Assembly: GCA_016720775.1 (NCBI GenBank)
Contig: JADKJX010000001.1
Span: 992,001-1,056,000 of the forward strand
Direction: 5' to 3'
DNA: 64,000 nt
From: Chitinophagaceae bacterium
GTDB lineage: Bacteria > Bacteroidota > Bacteroidia > Chitinophagales > Chitinophagaceae
Part shown: positions 50,423-58,676 of the stretch, in pieces
Numbering within the stretch: the stretch's first letter is position 1
Layout of the letters: each line of letters begins with the position of its first letter
Notes under the pieces: model-generated
What the model saw: only the letters and a program-made list of their open reading frames with translations
What the model was told of the DNA's origin: nothing
The model's database searches: none
Program-made: the position numbers and the translations under genes

Positions 50423-52042
50423 ATGAAAAAAACCGTTACAATCTGCCTGTTTATTGCATCCGCTTTATTAACTGCCGCCCAGCCGTCGAGGGATACCACC
50501 TTAAAAGAGCAGAAAGAAAATATAATTAAAGAAACCACCATCATCCAGGTAGAAAATTTGGGCGCCGGTATTAATACCGATAACCCCGAAATGCGGCCCA
50601 CCATCTCCGCCGATGGAAACCTCTTATTCTTCATTCGCCAAAATGACCCGGCAAATATTCAATATGCCACCATACCCAATTCCCAGGATATCTGGTATTC
50701 GATGAGAGACAGTATGGGAAAATGGTCGCCGGCCAAACATTTAAGTGCAAAAGTGAATGCGTCTCATTACAATGCGGTGTTCTGGATATCTCCCGACCTG
50801 AATACGATCTTATTGAAAGGTTCCTTCATCGACGGACAATATTATGGTATGGGCGTGAGCATGATCCATAAACGCAGGGACAATAGCTGGACGAATGCAG
50901 AAATGCTCCGCATCCGCAGTTTTGAAAAATTTGGCCTCACTCCGCAATTTGGTGCTTCGATGGGACATGATGGCAAAACTTTATTGTTTTACATGACCGA
51001 TAAAAAAGGAAGTTTTGAAAATGATATTTATGTTTCTTTCTCAGAAGGAAATAATATCTGGACAGCACCCAAAAGTCTTGGTAAAAAAATAAACCTTCCC
51101 GATTATAACGAGATGAGTCCCTTCATTGCGGCAGATGGAAAAACACTTTACTTCAGCAGCGACAGGCCGGGAGGAATTGGCGAGAACGATATATGGATGA
51201 GTAAACGGCTGGATGACAGCTGGACCAAATGGAGCGACCCGGTTAACCTGGGCAGGCCCATCAACACGGAAGGGTCTGAAGCATTTTTTACATTGGATGC
51301 CGGTGGTGAATATGCTTACCTAACATCAAGCGACGGTGCTTTTGGTGCCAGCGATATTGTACGTGTTAAACTGCTGGAAAAAGAAAAACCAAACCCGGTT
51401 GTACTGGTAAGCGGCAATGTATATAATGCAAAGACCAAACAACCATTGGAAGCTTCGTTGATCTATGAAACATTACCAGACGGAACCCAGGTGGGTAATG
51501 GCGTTTCCAGTCCGGCTGACGGATCATTTAAAATAGTCTTGCCTTACGATAAGAACTACAGCATACGGGCTTCCGCAGATAAATTCTTTGCCATTTCAGA
51601 AAACCTGAATTTGGATTCGTTGATAAAAGCAGGCTACAAAGAAATTCACAAAGACCTTTACTTAGTGCCGATCGAGATCGGGCAGGTGTTCCGGCTCAAC
51701 AATGTGTTCTTTGATTTTGATAAGTATAGTTTAAGGCCGGAATCTTCTGTGGAGCTGGACAGGGTGGTTGCCTTCCTGAATGAATATCCGCATATTGAAA
51801 TTGAAATGAGTGCCCATACCGACAGCAAGGGTTCGGATGAATATAACATGACATTGAGTGATAACCGGGCAAAATCTGTTCGGGAATATATCATAGAAAA
51901 AGGAATTGCTGCCACAAGGATCATATCGCAGGGTTATGGCGAAACCAAACCTGTTGCAAGTAACAGCAATCCCGATGGCACTGATAATCCAGATGGTCGA
52001 CAGCTGAACAGGCGGGTTGAGTTCAAGATATTGAAGAATTAG
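50423..52042 (+). CDS. OmpA-family protein with PD40 propeller (PorE-like)
   Basis: 539 residues. Signal peptide MKKTVTICLFIASALLTAAQ. Residues about 45-320 contain TolB/PD40-type propeller blades (PTISADGNLLFFIRQ, SPFIAADGKTLYFSSDRPGGIGENDIW). About 330-400 is a carboxypeptidase-regulatory-like domain (SGNVYNAKTKQPLEASLIYET). About 425-535 is the OmpA peptidoglycan-binding domain (VFFDFDKYSLRPESSVELDRV ... RQLNRRVEF). This order, propeller-CRD-OmpA, matches T9SS protein PorE, but the TPR segment that usually precedes it is absent. Likely anchors an outer-membrane complex to peptidoglycan. Confidence 0.9.
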   Translation: MKKTVTICLFIASALLTAAQPSRDTTLKEQKENIIKETTIIQVENLGAGINTDNPEMRPTISADGNLLFFIRQNDPANIQYATIPNSQDIWYSMRDSMGKWSPAKHLSAKVNASHYNAVFWISPDLNTILLKGSFIDGQYYGMGVSMIHKRRDNSWTNAEMLRIRSFEKFGLTPQFGASMGHDGKTLLFYMTDKKGSFENDIYVSFSEGNNIWTAPKSLGKKINLPDYNEMSPFIAADGKTLYFSSDRPGGIGENDIWMSKRLDDSWTKWSDPVNLGRPINTEGSEAFFTLDAGGEYAYLTSSDGAFGASDIVRVKLLEKEKPNPVVLVSGNVYNAKTKQPLEASLIYETLPDGTQVGNGVSSPADGSFKIVLPYDKNYSIRASADKFFAISENLNLDSLIKAGYKEIHKDLYLVPIEIGQVFRLNNVFFDFDKYSLRPESSVELDRVVAFLNEYPHIEIEMSAHTDSKGSDEYNMTLSDNRAKSVREYIIEKGIAATRIISQGYGETKPVASNSNPDGTDNPDGRQLNRRVEFKILKN

Positions 52043-52045
52043 AAA

Positions 52046-52066
52046 GTCATTGGTCATTAGTCATTG
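52046..52066. repeat. Heptamer array, ompA-folA junction
   Basis: GTCATTG, GTCATTA, GTCATTG, exactly 21 bp, four bases after the ompA-like stop. Confidence 0.85.
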
Positions 52067-52130
52067 GCGAAGGGTAAAAATGCAGGAAGGTTTAAGTTCC
52101 GTATTTTTACCCTTTAATTTTTACATAAGT

Positions 52131-52619
52131 ATGATCTCACTTATCGTTGCAGCAGCCGAAAATAATGCCATTGGTAAAAACAACCAGTTGCTCTGGCATT
52201 TGCCCAACGACCTTAAATTTTTCAAGAACACAACCTGGGGTATGCCCGTGGTTATGGGGCGTAAAACATACGAATCGGTAAATAAACCATTGCCCGGAAG
52301 ATTTAATATTGTGATCACACGCCAGGCAGACTGGAAAGCTGAAGAAGTTATTGTGGCAACCGATCTTACTGATGCATTGAAGAAAGCCGGGGAAACAAAC
52401 TGCAAAGAAACATTCATCATCGGCGGCGGAGAGATCTATAAGCAGGGTATTGAGATCGCCGATAAAATTTATATTACGAGAGTTCATGCTGTCCTGGACG
52501 GTGATACTTTCTTCCCTGCCATTGATGAAGCCAAATGGGCACTTGCTGCCAGCCAGGATTTTGCAGTTGATGACAAACATGCATTTGCGTATTCGTTTCA
52601 AACCTGGGTGAAGAAATAA
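52131..52619 (+). CDS. folA: Dihydrofolate reductase
   Basis: 162 residues from ATG 52131; an upstream in-frame ATG would add 27 residues derived from repeat sequence and is rejected. MISLIVAAAENNAIGKNNQLLWHLPNDLKFFKNTTWGMPVVMGRKTYESV contains the folate-binding Asp and NADPH loop. GRFNIVITRQ, FIIGGGEIYKQGI and ITRVHAVLDGDTFFP complete the fold. It reduces dihydrofolate for ThyA. The TAA stop starts the next heptamer array. Confidence 0.97.
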   Translation: MISLIVAAAENNAIGKNNQLLWHLPNDLKFFKNTTWGMPVVMGRKTYESVNKPLPGRFNIVITRQADWKAEEVIVATDLTDALKKAGETNCKETFIIGGGEIYKQGIEIADKIYITRVHAVLDGDTFFPAIDEAKWALAASQDFAVDDKHAFAYSFQTWVKK

Positions 52620-52653
52620 TTCTTAATTTATAATTCTTAATTCTTAATTGTTC
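52619..52653. repeat. Heptamer array between folA and the next gene
   Basis: ATTCTTA, ATTTATA, ATTCTTA, ATTCTTA, ATTGTTC. The first base belongs to the folA stop; the TTG start of the next gene lies in the last unit. Confidence 0.87.
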
Positions 52654-53445
52654 AACCGTTTTCATTTAGTCAAAAAATACCTTCCCTATTACCTCACCGC
52701 TTCCAACGGCAAGGGCCACGGCGTTCATTCTCCTTTTGTATTTAATTTTATTCGGTATGTTCTGAATGATAAGAAAGCTTATCCCTGTTATTCAATCATT
52801 GAAGAGAAGCGAAAAGAATTACTCAGTAATGAAACCGTAATTGAAGTAGAAGATTTTGGCGCCGGCTCATCCGTCATCAAAACAAATAAGAGAATAGTAA
52901 AGGATATTGCGTCTTCCTCGCTCAAACCAAAAAAATACGCACAGCTCCTGTTCAGGATGGTGCAATATAATAAACCCAAAACCATTATTGAACTGGGCAC
53001 CTCCTTTGGCATAAGCAGCGCTTATCTTGCTGCTGCAGATAATGGCCCGGATGTTTATACCTGTGAAGGTGCTTCTTCAATAGCCGCCATTGCAAAACAG
53101 AATTTTGAAGAGCTTGGGTTAAAGAATATCCATCTTACCGAAGGTGATTTTTCCCATACGCTGCCTGCTGTTTTATCCCAGGCCGGCAAGATCGAACTGG
53201 CATTCATAGACGGTAACCATCGTAAAGAACCTACCTTAAACTACTTTCAACAATTATTAAACCATTCAACTGGATCTACTATATTAATATTTGACGATAT
53301 CCACTGGAGCGCCGGAATGGAAGAGGCCTGGGAAGAAATAAAACAGCATCCGGCAGTGAGTTTGACGATCGACCTGTTTTTCATAGGCATTGTCATTCTC
53401 AGCCCTGATATTAATCATAAGCAGCACTTCACAATCCGATTTTAA
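52648..53445 (+). CDS. Class I SAM-dependent methyltransferase (O-methyltransferase-like)
   Basis: 265 residues if the TTG at 52648 is the start; there is no ATG upstream of FNRFHLVKKYLPYYLTASNGKGHGVHSPFVFNF, and this N-terminus is conserved in Bacteroidota relatives. Motif I TIIELGTSFGISSAYLAAA near 112-130, VYTCEGASSIAAIAKQNF near 137 and IELAFIDGNHRKEPTLNYF near 183 (caffeoyl-CoA-O-methyltransferase type Asp). Substrate unknown. The TTG start sits inside a heptamer array, so the array may have replaced an ATG. Confidence 0.85.
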   Translation: MFNRFHLVKKYLPYYLTASNGKGHGVHSPFVFNFIRYVLNDKKAYPCYSIIEEKRKELLSNETVIEVEDFGAGSSVIKTNKRIVKDIASSSLKPKKYAQLLFRMVQYNKPKTIIELGTSFGISSAYLAAADNGPDVYTCEGASSIAAIAKQNFEELGLKNIHLTEGDFSHTLPAVLSQAGKIELAFIDGNHRKEPTLNYFQQLLNHSTGSTILIFDDIHWSAGMEEAWEEIKQHPAVSLTIDLFFIGIVILSPDINHKQHFTIRF

Positions 53446-53452
53446 TTTTTCT

Positions 53453-53460
53453 TACATTTG
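53453..53460 (+). promoter_or_regulatory. Promoter -7 element of the pnt operon
   Basis: TACATTTG, perfect TAnnTTTG, 16 bp before the pntAA ATG. No clear -33 TTG at normal spacing. Confidence 0.5.
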
Positions 53461-53476
53461 TTGCAATTAACTACTT

Positions 53477-54601
53477 ATGATAATTGGTGTTTTAAAAGAG
53501 CCTTCTCCCGAAACCAGAGTATCCCTGCTTCCCGAACATATCGCAATCCTTAAAAAATGGAATGTAGAAGTATGTATTGAAAACGGGGCAGGTGTAAATG
53601 CTTTTGCCAATGATGAAAAGTATGCAGAAGCAGGAGCCAGGCCGATGAGCCGTGAGGAAGTGATCAACACAGCAAAAATTATCCTTTCATTAAATAATCC
53701 GGGTGCTGATACCTTATCTGCATTAAAACCCGGAACTGTTCTGCTGGGTGTTTATCAGCCTTTATTCAACCCGGAGCTGATGAAAGAACTGGCTGAAAAA
53801 AGTTTAACCGTTTTCAGTATGGACATGTTGCCACGCACCACCCGTGCACAAAGCATGGATGTATTGAGCAGCCAGGCAAACATAGCCGGCTATAAAGCGG
53901 TGTTGCATTCAGCCAACCTGTTTCCCAAATATTTCCCCATGTTCATGACGGCCGCAGGAAGCATACCGCCTGCTAAACTTTTGATACTCGGTGCCGGTGT
54001 GGCAGGCCTGCAGGCCATTGCAACCGGCAGAAGGCTGGGAGCGGTGGTGGAAGTTTTTGATACCCGTCCTGCAGTTAAAGAAGAAGTGATGAGCCTGGGT
54101 GCAAAATTTGTGGAAGTGGAAGGTGCTGCTGATGCAAGTAAAGCAGGGGGCTATGCCGTGGAGCAGACAGAAGATTTTATGAAGCGGCAGAAAGCAAAAA
54201 TTGCCGAGAGTGTTGCCAAAGCAGATATCATAATCACTACGGCACAGATACCCGGCAGAAAAGCGCCCATATTAATCACCACCGAAATGATAGGCGCCAT
54301 GAAAAGCGGCTCGGTGATCATTGACCTGGCGGCAGTAACCGGTGGCAATACAGAGTTAACAAAGAACAACGAAACAGTAATGCACAACGGCATCCGCATC
54401 GTGGGCAATTCATTCTTACCCGCTACCATGCCCAGCGATGCCAGCAAATTGTACGGAAAAAATATCCTGAACTTTTTGCAACTGATGATTTCTAAAGAAG
54501 GAGAACTGAATCTGAATTTTGACGATGACCTGGTATTGGGTACCTGCATTACCGATAACAAAGAGATCGTACACGACCGCATAAGAGAAATGATAAACTG
54601 A
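53477..54601 (+). CDS. pntAA: NAD(P) transhydrogenase subunit alpha 1 (soluble dI domain)
   Basis: 374 residues. IIGVLKEPSPETRVSLLPEHIAILKKWNVEVCIENGAG is the alanine-dehydrogenase/PNT N-terminal domain. The NAD(H) site LLILGAGVAGLQAIATGRRLGAVVEVFDTRPAVKEEVMSLGAKFVEVE lies near 170-215. Ending LGTCITDNKEIVHDRIREM. It binds NAD(H) and passes hydride to the beta subunit, driven by the proton gradient. The three-gene split alpha1-alpha2-beta matches Rhodospirillum rubrum rather than E. coli. pntAB follows after 5 bp. Confidence 0.95.
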   Translation: MIIGVLKEPSPETRVSLLPEHIAILKKWNVEVCIENGAGVNAFANDEKYAEAGARPMSREEVINTAKIILSLNNPGADTLSALKPGTVLLGVYQPLFNPELMKELAEKSLTVFSMDMLPRTTRAQSMDVLSSQANIAGYKAVLHSANLFPKYFPMFMTAAGSIPPAKLLILGAGVAGLQAIATGRRLGAVVEVFDTRPAVKEEVMSLGAKFVEVEGAADASKAGGYAVEQTEDFMKRQKAKIAESVAKADIIITTAQIPGRKAPILITTEMIGAMKSGSVIIDLAAVTGGNTELTKNNETVMHNGIRIVGNSFLPATMPSDASKLYGKNILNFLQLMISKEGELNLNFDDDLVLGTCITDNKEIVHDRIREMIN

Positions 54602-54606
54602 TTTTT

Positions 54607-54936
54607 ATGGAAAGTATTTTAAACTGGATATCGGACAATCAACAGATCATCTACATCGTCATCCTGATGATATTTGTAGGTATTGAAGTGATCGGCCGGG
54701 TGCCAAGCGTTTTGCACACGCCGCTGATGAGTGGTGCCAATGCCATACATGGTGTAGTCATCATCGGTGCCATCATCGTAATGGGCAAAGCCGAGGCGGA
54801 TAATTACCTGGCCCTGGTATTGGGTTTTCTGGCAGTGATACTCGGTACATTGAATGTGGTGGGTGGCTTTGTGGTAACGGATAGAATGTTGGAAATGTTT
54901 AAGAAGAAAAAGCCCCCATCCCCTAAAGGGGTGTAG
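54607..54936 (+). CDS. pntAB: NAD(P) transhydrogenase subunit alpha 2 (membrane)
   Basis: 109 residues with three to four membrane spans: IYIVILMIFVGIEVIGRVPSVLHTPLMSGANAIHGVVIIGAIIVMG, then YLALVLGFLAVILGTLNVVGGFVVTDRMLEMF. The RVPSVLHTPLMSGANAIHGVV stretch is the conserved PntA membrane motif. The last residues PPSPKGV derive from a GC-rich palindromic repeat that replaced or extended the natural C-terminus after KKKK. Confidence 0.95.
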   Translation: MESILNWISDNQQIIYIVILMIFVGIEVIGRVPSVLHTPLMSGANAIHGVVIIGAIIVMGKAEADNYLALVLGFLAVILGTLNVVGGFVVTDRMLEMFKKKKPPSPKGV

Positions 54937-54937
54937 G
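54912..54937. repeat. GC-rich palindromic element at the end of pntAB
   Basis: GCCCCCATCCCCTAAAGGGG then TGTAGG, the same 20 bases as at 30530-30549. Here it is read in a different frame and encodes PPSPKGV and TAG. Confidence 0.85.
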
Positions 54938-55003
54938 ACAATATTCGAAAATGAATAGATGCCTTAGATTAAAATAATTCTATGCTGTATGAAATAGAAG
55001 CAA

Positions 55004-55035
55004 CGAATTAACGGATTAACCAATTAACGGATTAA
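55004..55035. repeat. Period-8 array upstream of pntB
   Basis: CGAATTAA, CGGATTAA, CCAATTAA, CGGATTAA, eight bases before the pntB ATG, inside the pnt operon. Confidence 0.85.
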
Positions 55036-55043
55036 CAGATACA

Positions 55044-56480
55044 ATGGAACTCAACATACTCACACTCTGCTATCTCATTGCTTCGGTAACTTTTATCCTT
55101 GGCCTTAAGATGCTGAGCAATCCTGCTTCGGCACGAAAAGGAAATTTAGTTGCCGCCGCCGGCATGACCATTGCCATCATTGGTACCATTTTTCTTTATG
55201 AAAGCGATGGGCAAAAACTGCATAACTACGGCTGGATATTCGGCGGTTTACTGATCGGTGGAATTGTGGGAACACTCGCTGCAAAAAAAGTGAAGATGAC
55301 GGCCATGCCCGAGATGGTGAGCCTGTTCAATGGAATGGGTGGCGCCTGTGCCGCATTGATCTCTGCTGCGGAGTTTTATCATATTTATAAACTTCACCAG
55401 GATTCTCCGGGTACTCCTTTCTCAGATATTGTTTCTGTTGGAACTTATGTGACGATCGCAGCCGGGGCAATAATTGGTACCATCTCTTATACAGGCAGTA
55501 TCATTGCCTGGGGCAAGCTGAACGGGCGTGTGAAGGATTTTTCTTTTAAAGGCCAGCACATCGTAAACATGATCGTACTGGTACTGGTGATCATCGCAGC
55601 AGTATGGGTTTACCGGTCAAATATCGGCGACATGTACATTCCCTTCCTGCTGATCGGTTTTTTTGCGCTCATCTACGGGATATTATTTGTATTGCCGATC
55701 GGTGGTGCCGATATGCCGGTGGTCATCTCCTTACTAAACTCATTCACCGGTGTGGCTGCAGCATGCGGCGGATTTTTGTACGACAACAAAGCCATGCTCA
55801 CCGGCGGTATCCTGGTTGGAGCAGCCGGTACCTTACTCACCATACTTATGTGTAAGGCGATGAACCGTTCGCTTACCAATGTATTGATCGGTTCTTTCGG
55901 TGCTGGTAATAAAGCAGCCGGCGCTGTGGCAGGTAAATCATCACAGGGCAACTATAAAGAAATAAGTTTAGCCGATGCTGCTATGCTGATGGCTTATGCA
56001 AATAAGGTGATGGTGGTTCCGGGTTATGGACTGGCGGTGGCACAGGCACAACATACCTGTCATGAGCTGGAAAAGATACTGGAAGAAAAAGGCGTTGAAT
56101 TCAAATACGCCATTCACCCGGTAGCGGGCCGCATGCCCGGCCACATGAACGTATTGCTGGCCGAAGCCGATGTGCCTTATGAAAAACTGCTGGAGATGGA
56201 ACAGGCCAATGATGAATTCAAGACCTGCGATGTAGTGTTGGTGCTGGGTGCTAACGACGTGGTAAATCCCGCTGCAAAAAATGATCCCGCTTCTCCTATA
56301 TACGGCATGCCTATTTTAGAAGTAGAACAGGCCAAGACCGTTATTGTAAATAAGCGAAGCATGAAACCCGGTTATGCCGGGATTGAAAATGATCTCTTCT
56401 TCCAGCCCAAAACAAGCATGCTCTTCGGCGATGCAAAAAAAGTATTGCAGGATCTTTGTGCGGAAGTGAAAGCGGTTTGA
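55044..56480 (+). CDS. pntB: NAD(P) transhydrogenase subunit beta
   Basis: 478 residues. About nine membrane spans in the first 270 residues (TLCYLIASVTFILGLKMLSNPASARKGN; MPEMVSLFNGMGGACAALISAAEF, the conserved PntB core). The C-terminal NADP(H) domain dIII starts near 300: VMVVPGYGLAVAQAQHTCHELEKILEEKGVEFKYAIHPVAGRMPGHMNVLLAEADVPYE, DVVLVLGANDVVNPAA and VIVNKRSMKPGYAGIENDLFF. It makes NADPH from NADH at the expense of the proton gradient. 107 bp separates it from pntAB, filled by two repeats. Confidence 0.96.
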   Translation: MELNILTLCYLIASVTFILGLKMLSNPASARKGNLVAAAGMTIAIIGTIFLYESDGQKLHNYGWIFGGLLIGGIVGTLAAKKVKMTAMPEMVSLFNGMGGACAALISAAEFYHIYKLHQDSPGTPFSDIVSVGTYVTIAAGAIIGTISYTGSIIAWGKLNGRVKDFSFKGQHIVNMIVLVLVIIAAVWVYRSNIGDMYIPFLLIGFFALIYGILFVLPIGGADMPVVISLLNSFTGVAAACGGFLYDNKAMLTGGILVGAAGTLLTILMCKAMNRSLTNVLIGSFGAGNKAAGAVAGKSSQGNYKEISLADAAMLMAYANKVMVVPGYGLAVAQAQHTCHELEKILEEKGVEFKYAIHPVAGRMPGHMNVLLAEADVPYEKLLEMEQANDEFKTCDVVLVLGANDVVNPAAKNDPASPIYGMPILEVEQAKTVIVNKRSMKPGYAGIENDLFFQPKTSMLFGDAKKVLQDLCAEVKAV

Positions 56481-56498
56481 TTAAGTTGACTGAAAATA

Positions 56499-57098
56499 TT
56501 ACTTTACCGCTCCCTGCTTTTCAATAATGAACTGCATAATGGTTTCTAATTCCACGCCGGCACGTTGCATGGCATCCATGATCTCCTCCCGGTTCACATT
56601 GGCGGCAAAGGCTTTTTCTTTAAAACGTTTTTTAATGCCTTTCAGTTCCATACCGGCATAACCTTCGGGCCGCATTAAACTGTAGGCATGTGTTAAGCCA
56701 CTTAGCTCATCAAAGGCATAAAGCATTTTATCCATTCTTGTTTCTGGTTCAACACCGAAATGATTTGGGCCATGACTGGCAATAGCTCTTATAATTTCCG
56801 GATCAATATTCCGGGCTTCCAGTTCTTCAATAATTTTTTTGCAATGCAATTCGGGCCACTGGTCCCAATCAGCATCGTGCAGCAGGCCTGCCATTTCCCA
56901 GCGCCATTGATCTGCTTCATTCAAGCCTTCTTTTTCTGCTGCCCAGCATTTCATTAAATGAGCTACCTGTTTCATATGCAGCTGCAGCCTTTCGTTTTTT
57001 ACCCAATCAGTAAATAACAGGTAAGCTTCATCACGGCTTAATACATTACCCGCATTGGCAGGGTTTCCAAAAGCAGAACGGTTTAATAATAATGACAT
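56499..57098 (-). CDS. HD-domain hydrolase
   Basis: 199 residues. HMKQVAHLMKCWAAEKEGL near 41 gives the first His, WRWEMAGLLHDADWDQWPELH near 65-85 holds the HD pair, and IIRAIASHGPNHFG near 100 the third His; ending LDELSGLTHAYSLMRPEGY-like. This is the small HD (YedJ/HDIG-like) family of metal-dependent phosphohydrolases. Substrate unknown. It converges on pntB with 18 bp between stops. Confidence 0.9.
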   Translation of the reverse strand: MSLLLNRSAFGNPANAGNVLSRDEAYLLFTDWVKNERLQLHMKQVAHLMKCWAAEKEGLNEADQWRWEMAGLLHDADWDQWPELHCKKIIEELEARNIDPEIIRAIASHGPNHFGVEPETRMDKMLYAFDELSGLTHAYSLMRPEGYAGMELKGIKKRFKEKAFAANVNREEIMDAMQRAGVELETIMQFIIEKQGAVK

Positions 57099-57214
57099 GT
57101 CTTTGATTAAATAAGTGTCAGCGAAAATAAAAATTATCTGCTAACTTCAACTGCATCTCAACATAATCACAGTTGAACAGCCTTCCTACTGCATTCATCT
57201 AATCGGCGCGTAAT

Positions 57215-58621
57215 TTGAAAAGCTTTGATGAAGATGCATTTAAGGCCGTGCATGCACAGGGTGGACAGATTGTTTCCATCAGGGTCAATCCATCTAAGAC
57301 CGGTCAACGAACAACGAACAACGAACAACTTGAAAGGGTTCCCTGGAGCAGCAACGGCTATTACCTCCCCGAACGTCCTTCCTTCACTTCCGATCCTGTC
57401 TTTCATGCAGGCGCTTATTATGTGCAGGAGGCAAGCAGTATGTTTCTGGAAGAAGCATTGAAACAATCGATCGATCTGTCTCAACCTATTAAAGTATTAG
57501 ACCTCTGTGCGGCACCGGGTGGCAAATCAACCTTGATACAGTCGCTCATTTCAAAAGACAGTTTGCTGGTGAGTAATGAAGTGATCAAGACAAGGGTACG
57601 TATTCTCTCAGAAAATATTACCAAATGGGGTGCTGCAAATGTTATTGTAACCAACAATGATCCCAAAGATTTTCAGCGGCTGGAAAATTATTTTGATGTG
57701 ATCGTGGTGGATGCACCCTGCAGTGGCAGCGGAATATTCCGCAAAGATCCCGGGGCCATTTCGGAATGGAGTGAGAATAATGTACAACTCTGTGCCCAGC
57801 GCCAGCAACGGATATTAGCAGATGTAATGCCTGCACTGAAAGAAGGGGGCGTACTTATTTATTCTACCTGCTCTTATTCCCGGCAGGAAGATGAGGAGAT
57901 CGCAGACTGGCTGGTTGAACAGTTTGCAGTTGGCAGTTTGCAGTTGGCAATTGGGGAAAGTTGGGGGATTATTGAAACGGTTTCTGCAAAATATAATTCG
58001 TTCGGATATCGTTTCTATCCGGATAAAGTAAAAGGAGAAGGATTTTTTATTGCGGCGTTTAAGAAGGGCCAGGTAGCAGAAAGTATTCATGAGATCAAAA
58101 AACATCCTTCGGCTCCGCTCAGGATATCGGCTCCGCTCAGGATATCGGCTCCGCTCAGGATATCGGCTCCGCCCAGTACAAAAAAGAATACGGAAAAAGT
58201 TACAGCGAAGGAAGTTGCTATCATCGGATCATTTCTCAGTAATGCAGGTGATTTTGTGTTCATCAAACAACAGGATGATATCCTTGCCATTCCTGCAAAC
58301 ATTGCAGATGACCTTACTTTACTGCAATCGGCACTCTACATAAAAAAGGCAGGCATAAAAATTGGTAGCATCATCCGGGATGAACTGATACCGGCGCATG
58401 AACTGGCGGGAAGTAATTTTATCAGCCCTTCCGTTACCCGTTTTGATGTAGAAAAAGAAACCGCCCTGCAATACCTGCGGCGGGAAGAAATAAAAATAGA
58501 TACGGAATATAAAGGCTGGGCTTTGCTGACTTATCAGCAGCTTACCCTTGGATGGATAAAACTCCTGGAAAACCGGATTAATAATTATTACCCGGCTGCG
58601 TGGCGTATTCTTAACAAGTAA
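57215..58621 (+). CDS. RsmF/NOL1/NOP2-type RNA (cytosine-5)-methyltransferase, N-terminus interrupted by TAA
   Basis: 468 residues from TTG 57215. SAM motif VLDLCAAPGGKST near 94, catalytic motifs VVDAPCSGSGIFRKDP near 164 and LIYSTCSYSRQEDEE near 213 (the two catalytic Cys), and a C-terminal RsmF RNA-binding domain (about 330-468). The same frame upstream, from TTG 57173, reads NSLPTAFI, then TAA at 57200-57202, then SARNLKSFDEDAF. This matches the expected family N-terminus with one sense codon changed to TAA. Three repeat insertions lie in frame: TGQRTTNNEQ, FAVGSLQLAIG and SAPLRISAPLRIS-type. All are in linkers. Expected product: m5C in 16S rRNA. Confidence 0.88.
   Translation: MKSFDEDAFKAVHAQGGQIVSIRVNPSKTGQRTTNNEQLERVPWSSNGYYLPERPSFTSDPVFHAGAYYVQEASSMFLEEALKQSIDLSQPIKVLDLCAAPGGKSTLIQSLISKDSLLVSNEVIKTRVRILSENITKWGAANVIVTNNDPKDFQRLENYFDVIVVDAPCSGSGIFRKDPGAISEWSENNVQLCAQRQQRILADVMPALKEGGVLIYSTCSYSRQEDEEIADWLVEQFAVGSLQLAIGESWGIIETVSAKYNSFGYRFYPDKVKGEGFFIAAFKKGQVAESIHEIKKHPSAPLRISAPLRISAPLRISAPPSTKKNTEKVTAKEVAIIGSFLSNAGDFVFIKQQDDILAIPANIADDLTLLQSALYIKKAGIKIGSIIRDELIPAHELAGSNFISPSVTRFDVEKETALQYLRREEIKIDTEYKGWALLTYQQLTLGWIKLLENRINNYYPAAWRILNK
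57305..57331. repeat. In-frame heptamer array in the RsmF-like gene (unit CAACGAA)
   Basis: Three exact CAACGAA units (21 bp) plus partial CAACTT, encoding QRTTNNEQL. Confidence 0.88.
57920..57954. repeat. In-frame heptamer array in the RsmF-like gene (unit CAGTTTG/CAGTTGG)
   Basis: CAGTTTG, CAGTTGG, CAGTTTG, CAGTTGG, CAATTGG, encoding FAVGSLQLAIG. Confidence 0.85.
58109..58175. repeat. In-frame 18-bp tandem repeat in the RsmF-like gene
   Basis: Three copies of TCGGCTCCGCTCAGGATA plus a partial fourth, each encoding SAPLRI between the catalytic and RNA-binding domains. The core CGGCTCCGCTCAGG resembles the reverse complement of CCTGAGCGAAGCCGG inside the palindromic element at 19356-19400. 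Confidence 0.9.
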
Positions 58622-58676
58622 GAAGCCGGTTAAACCAACTAATTTTTGCATATTTGCACTACAACTCCTTTGAAAG

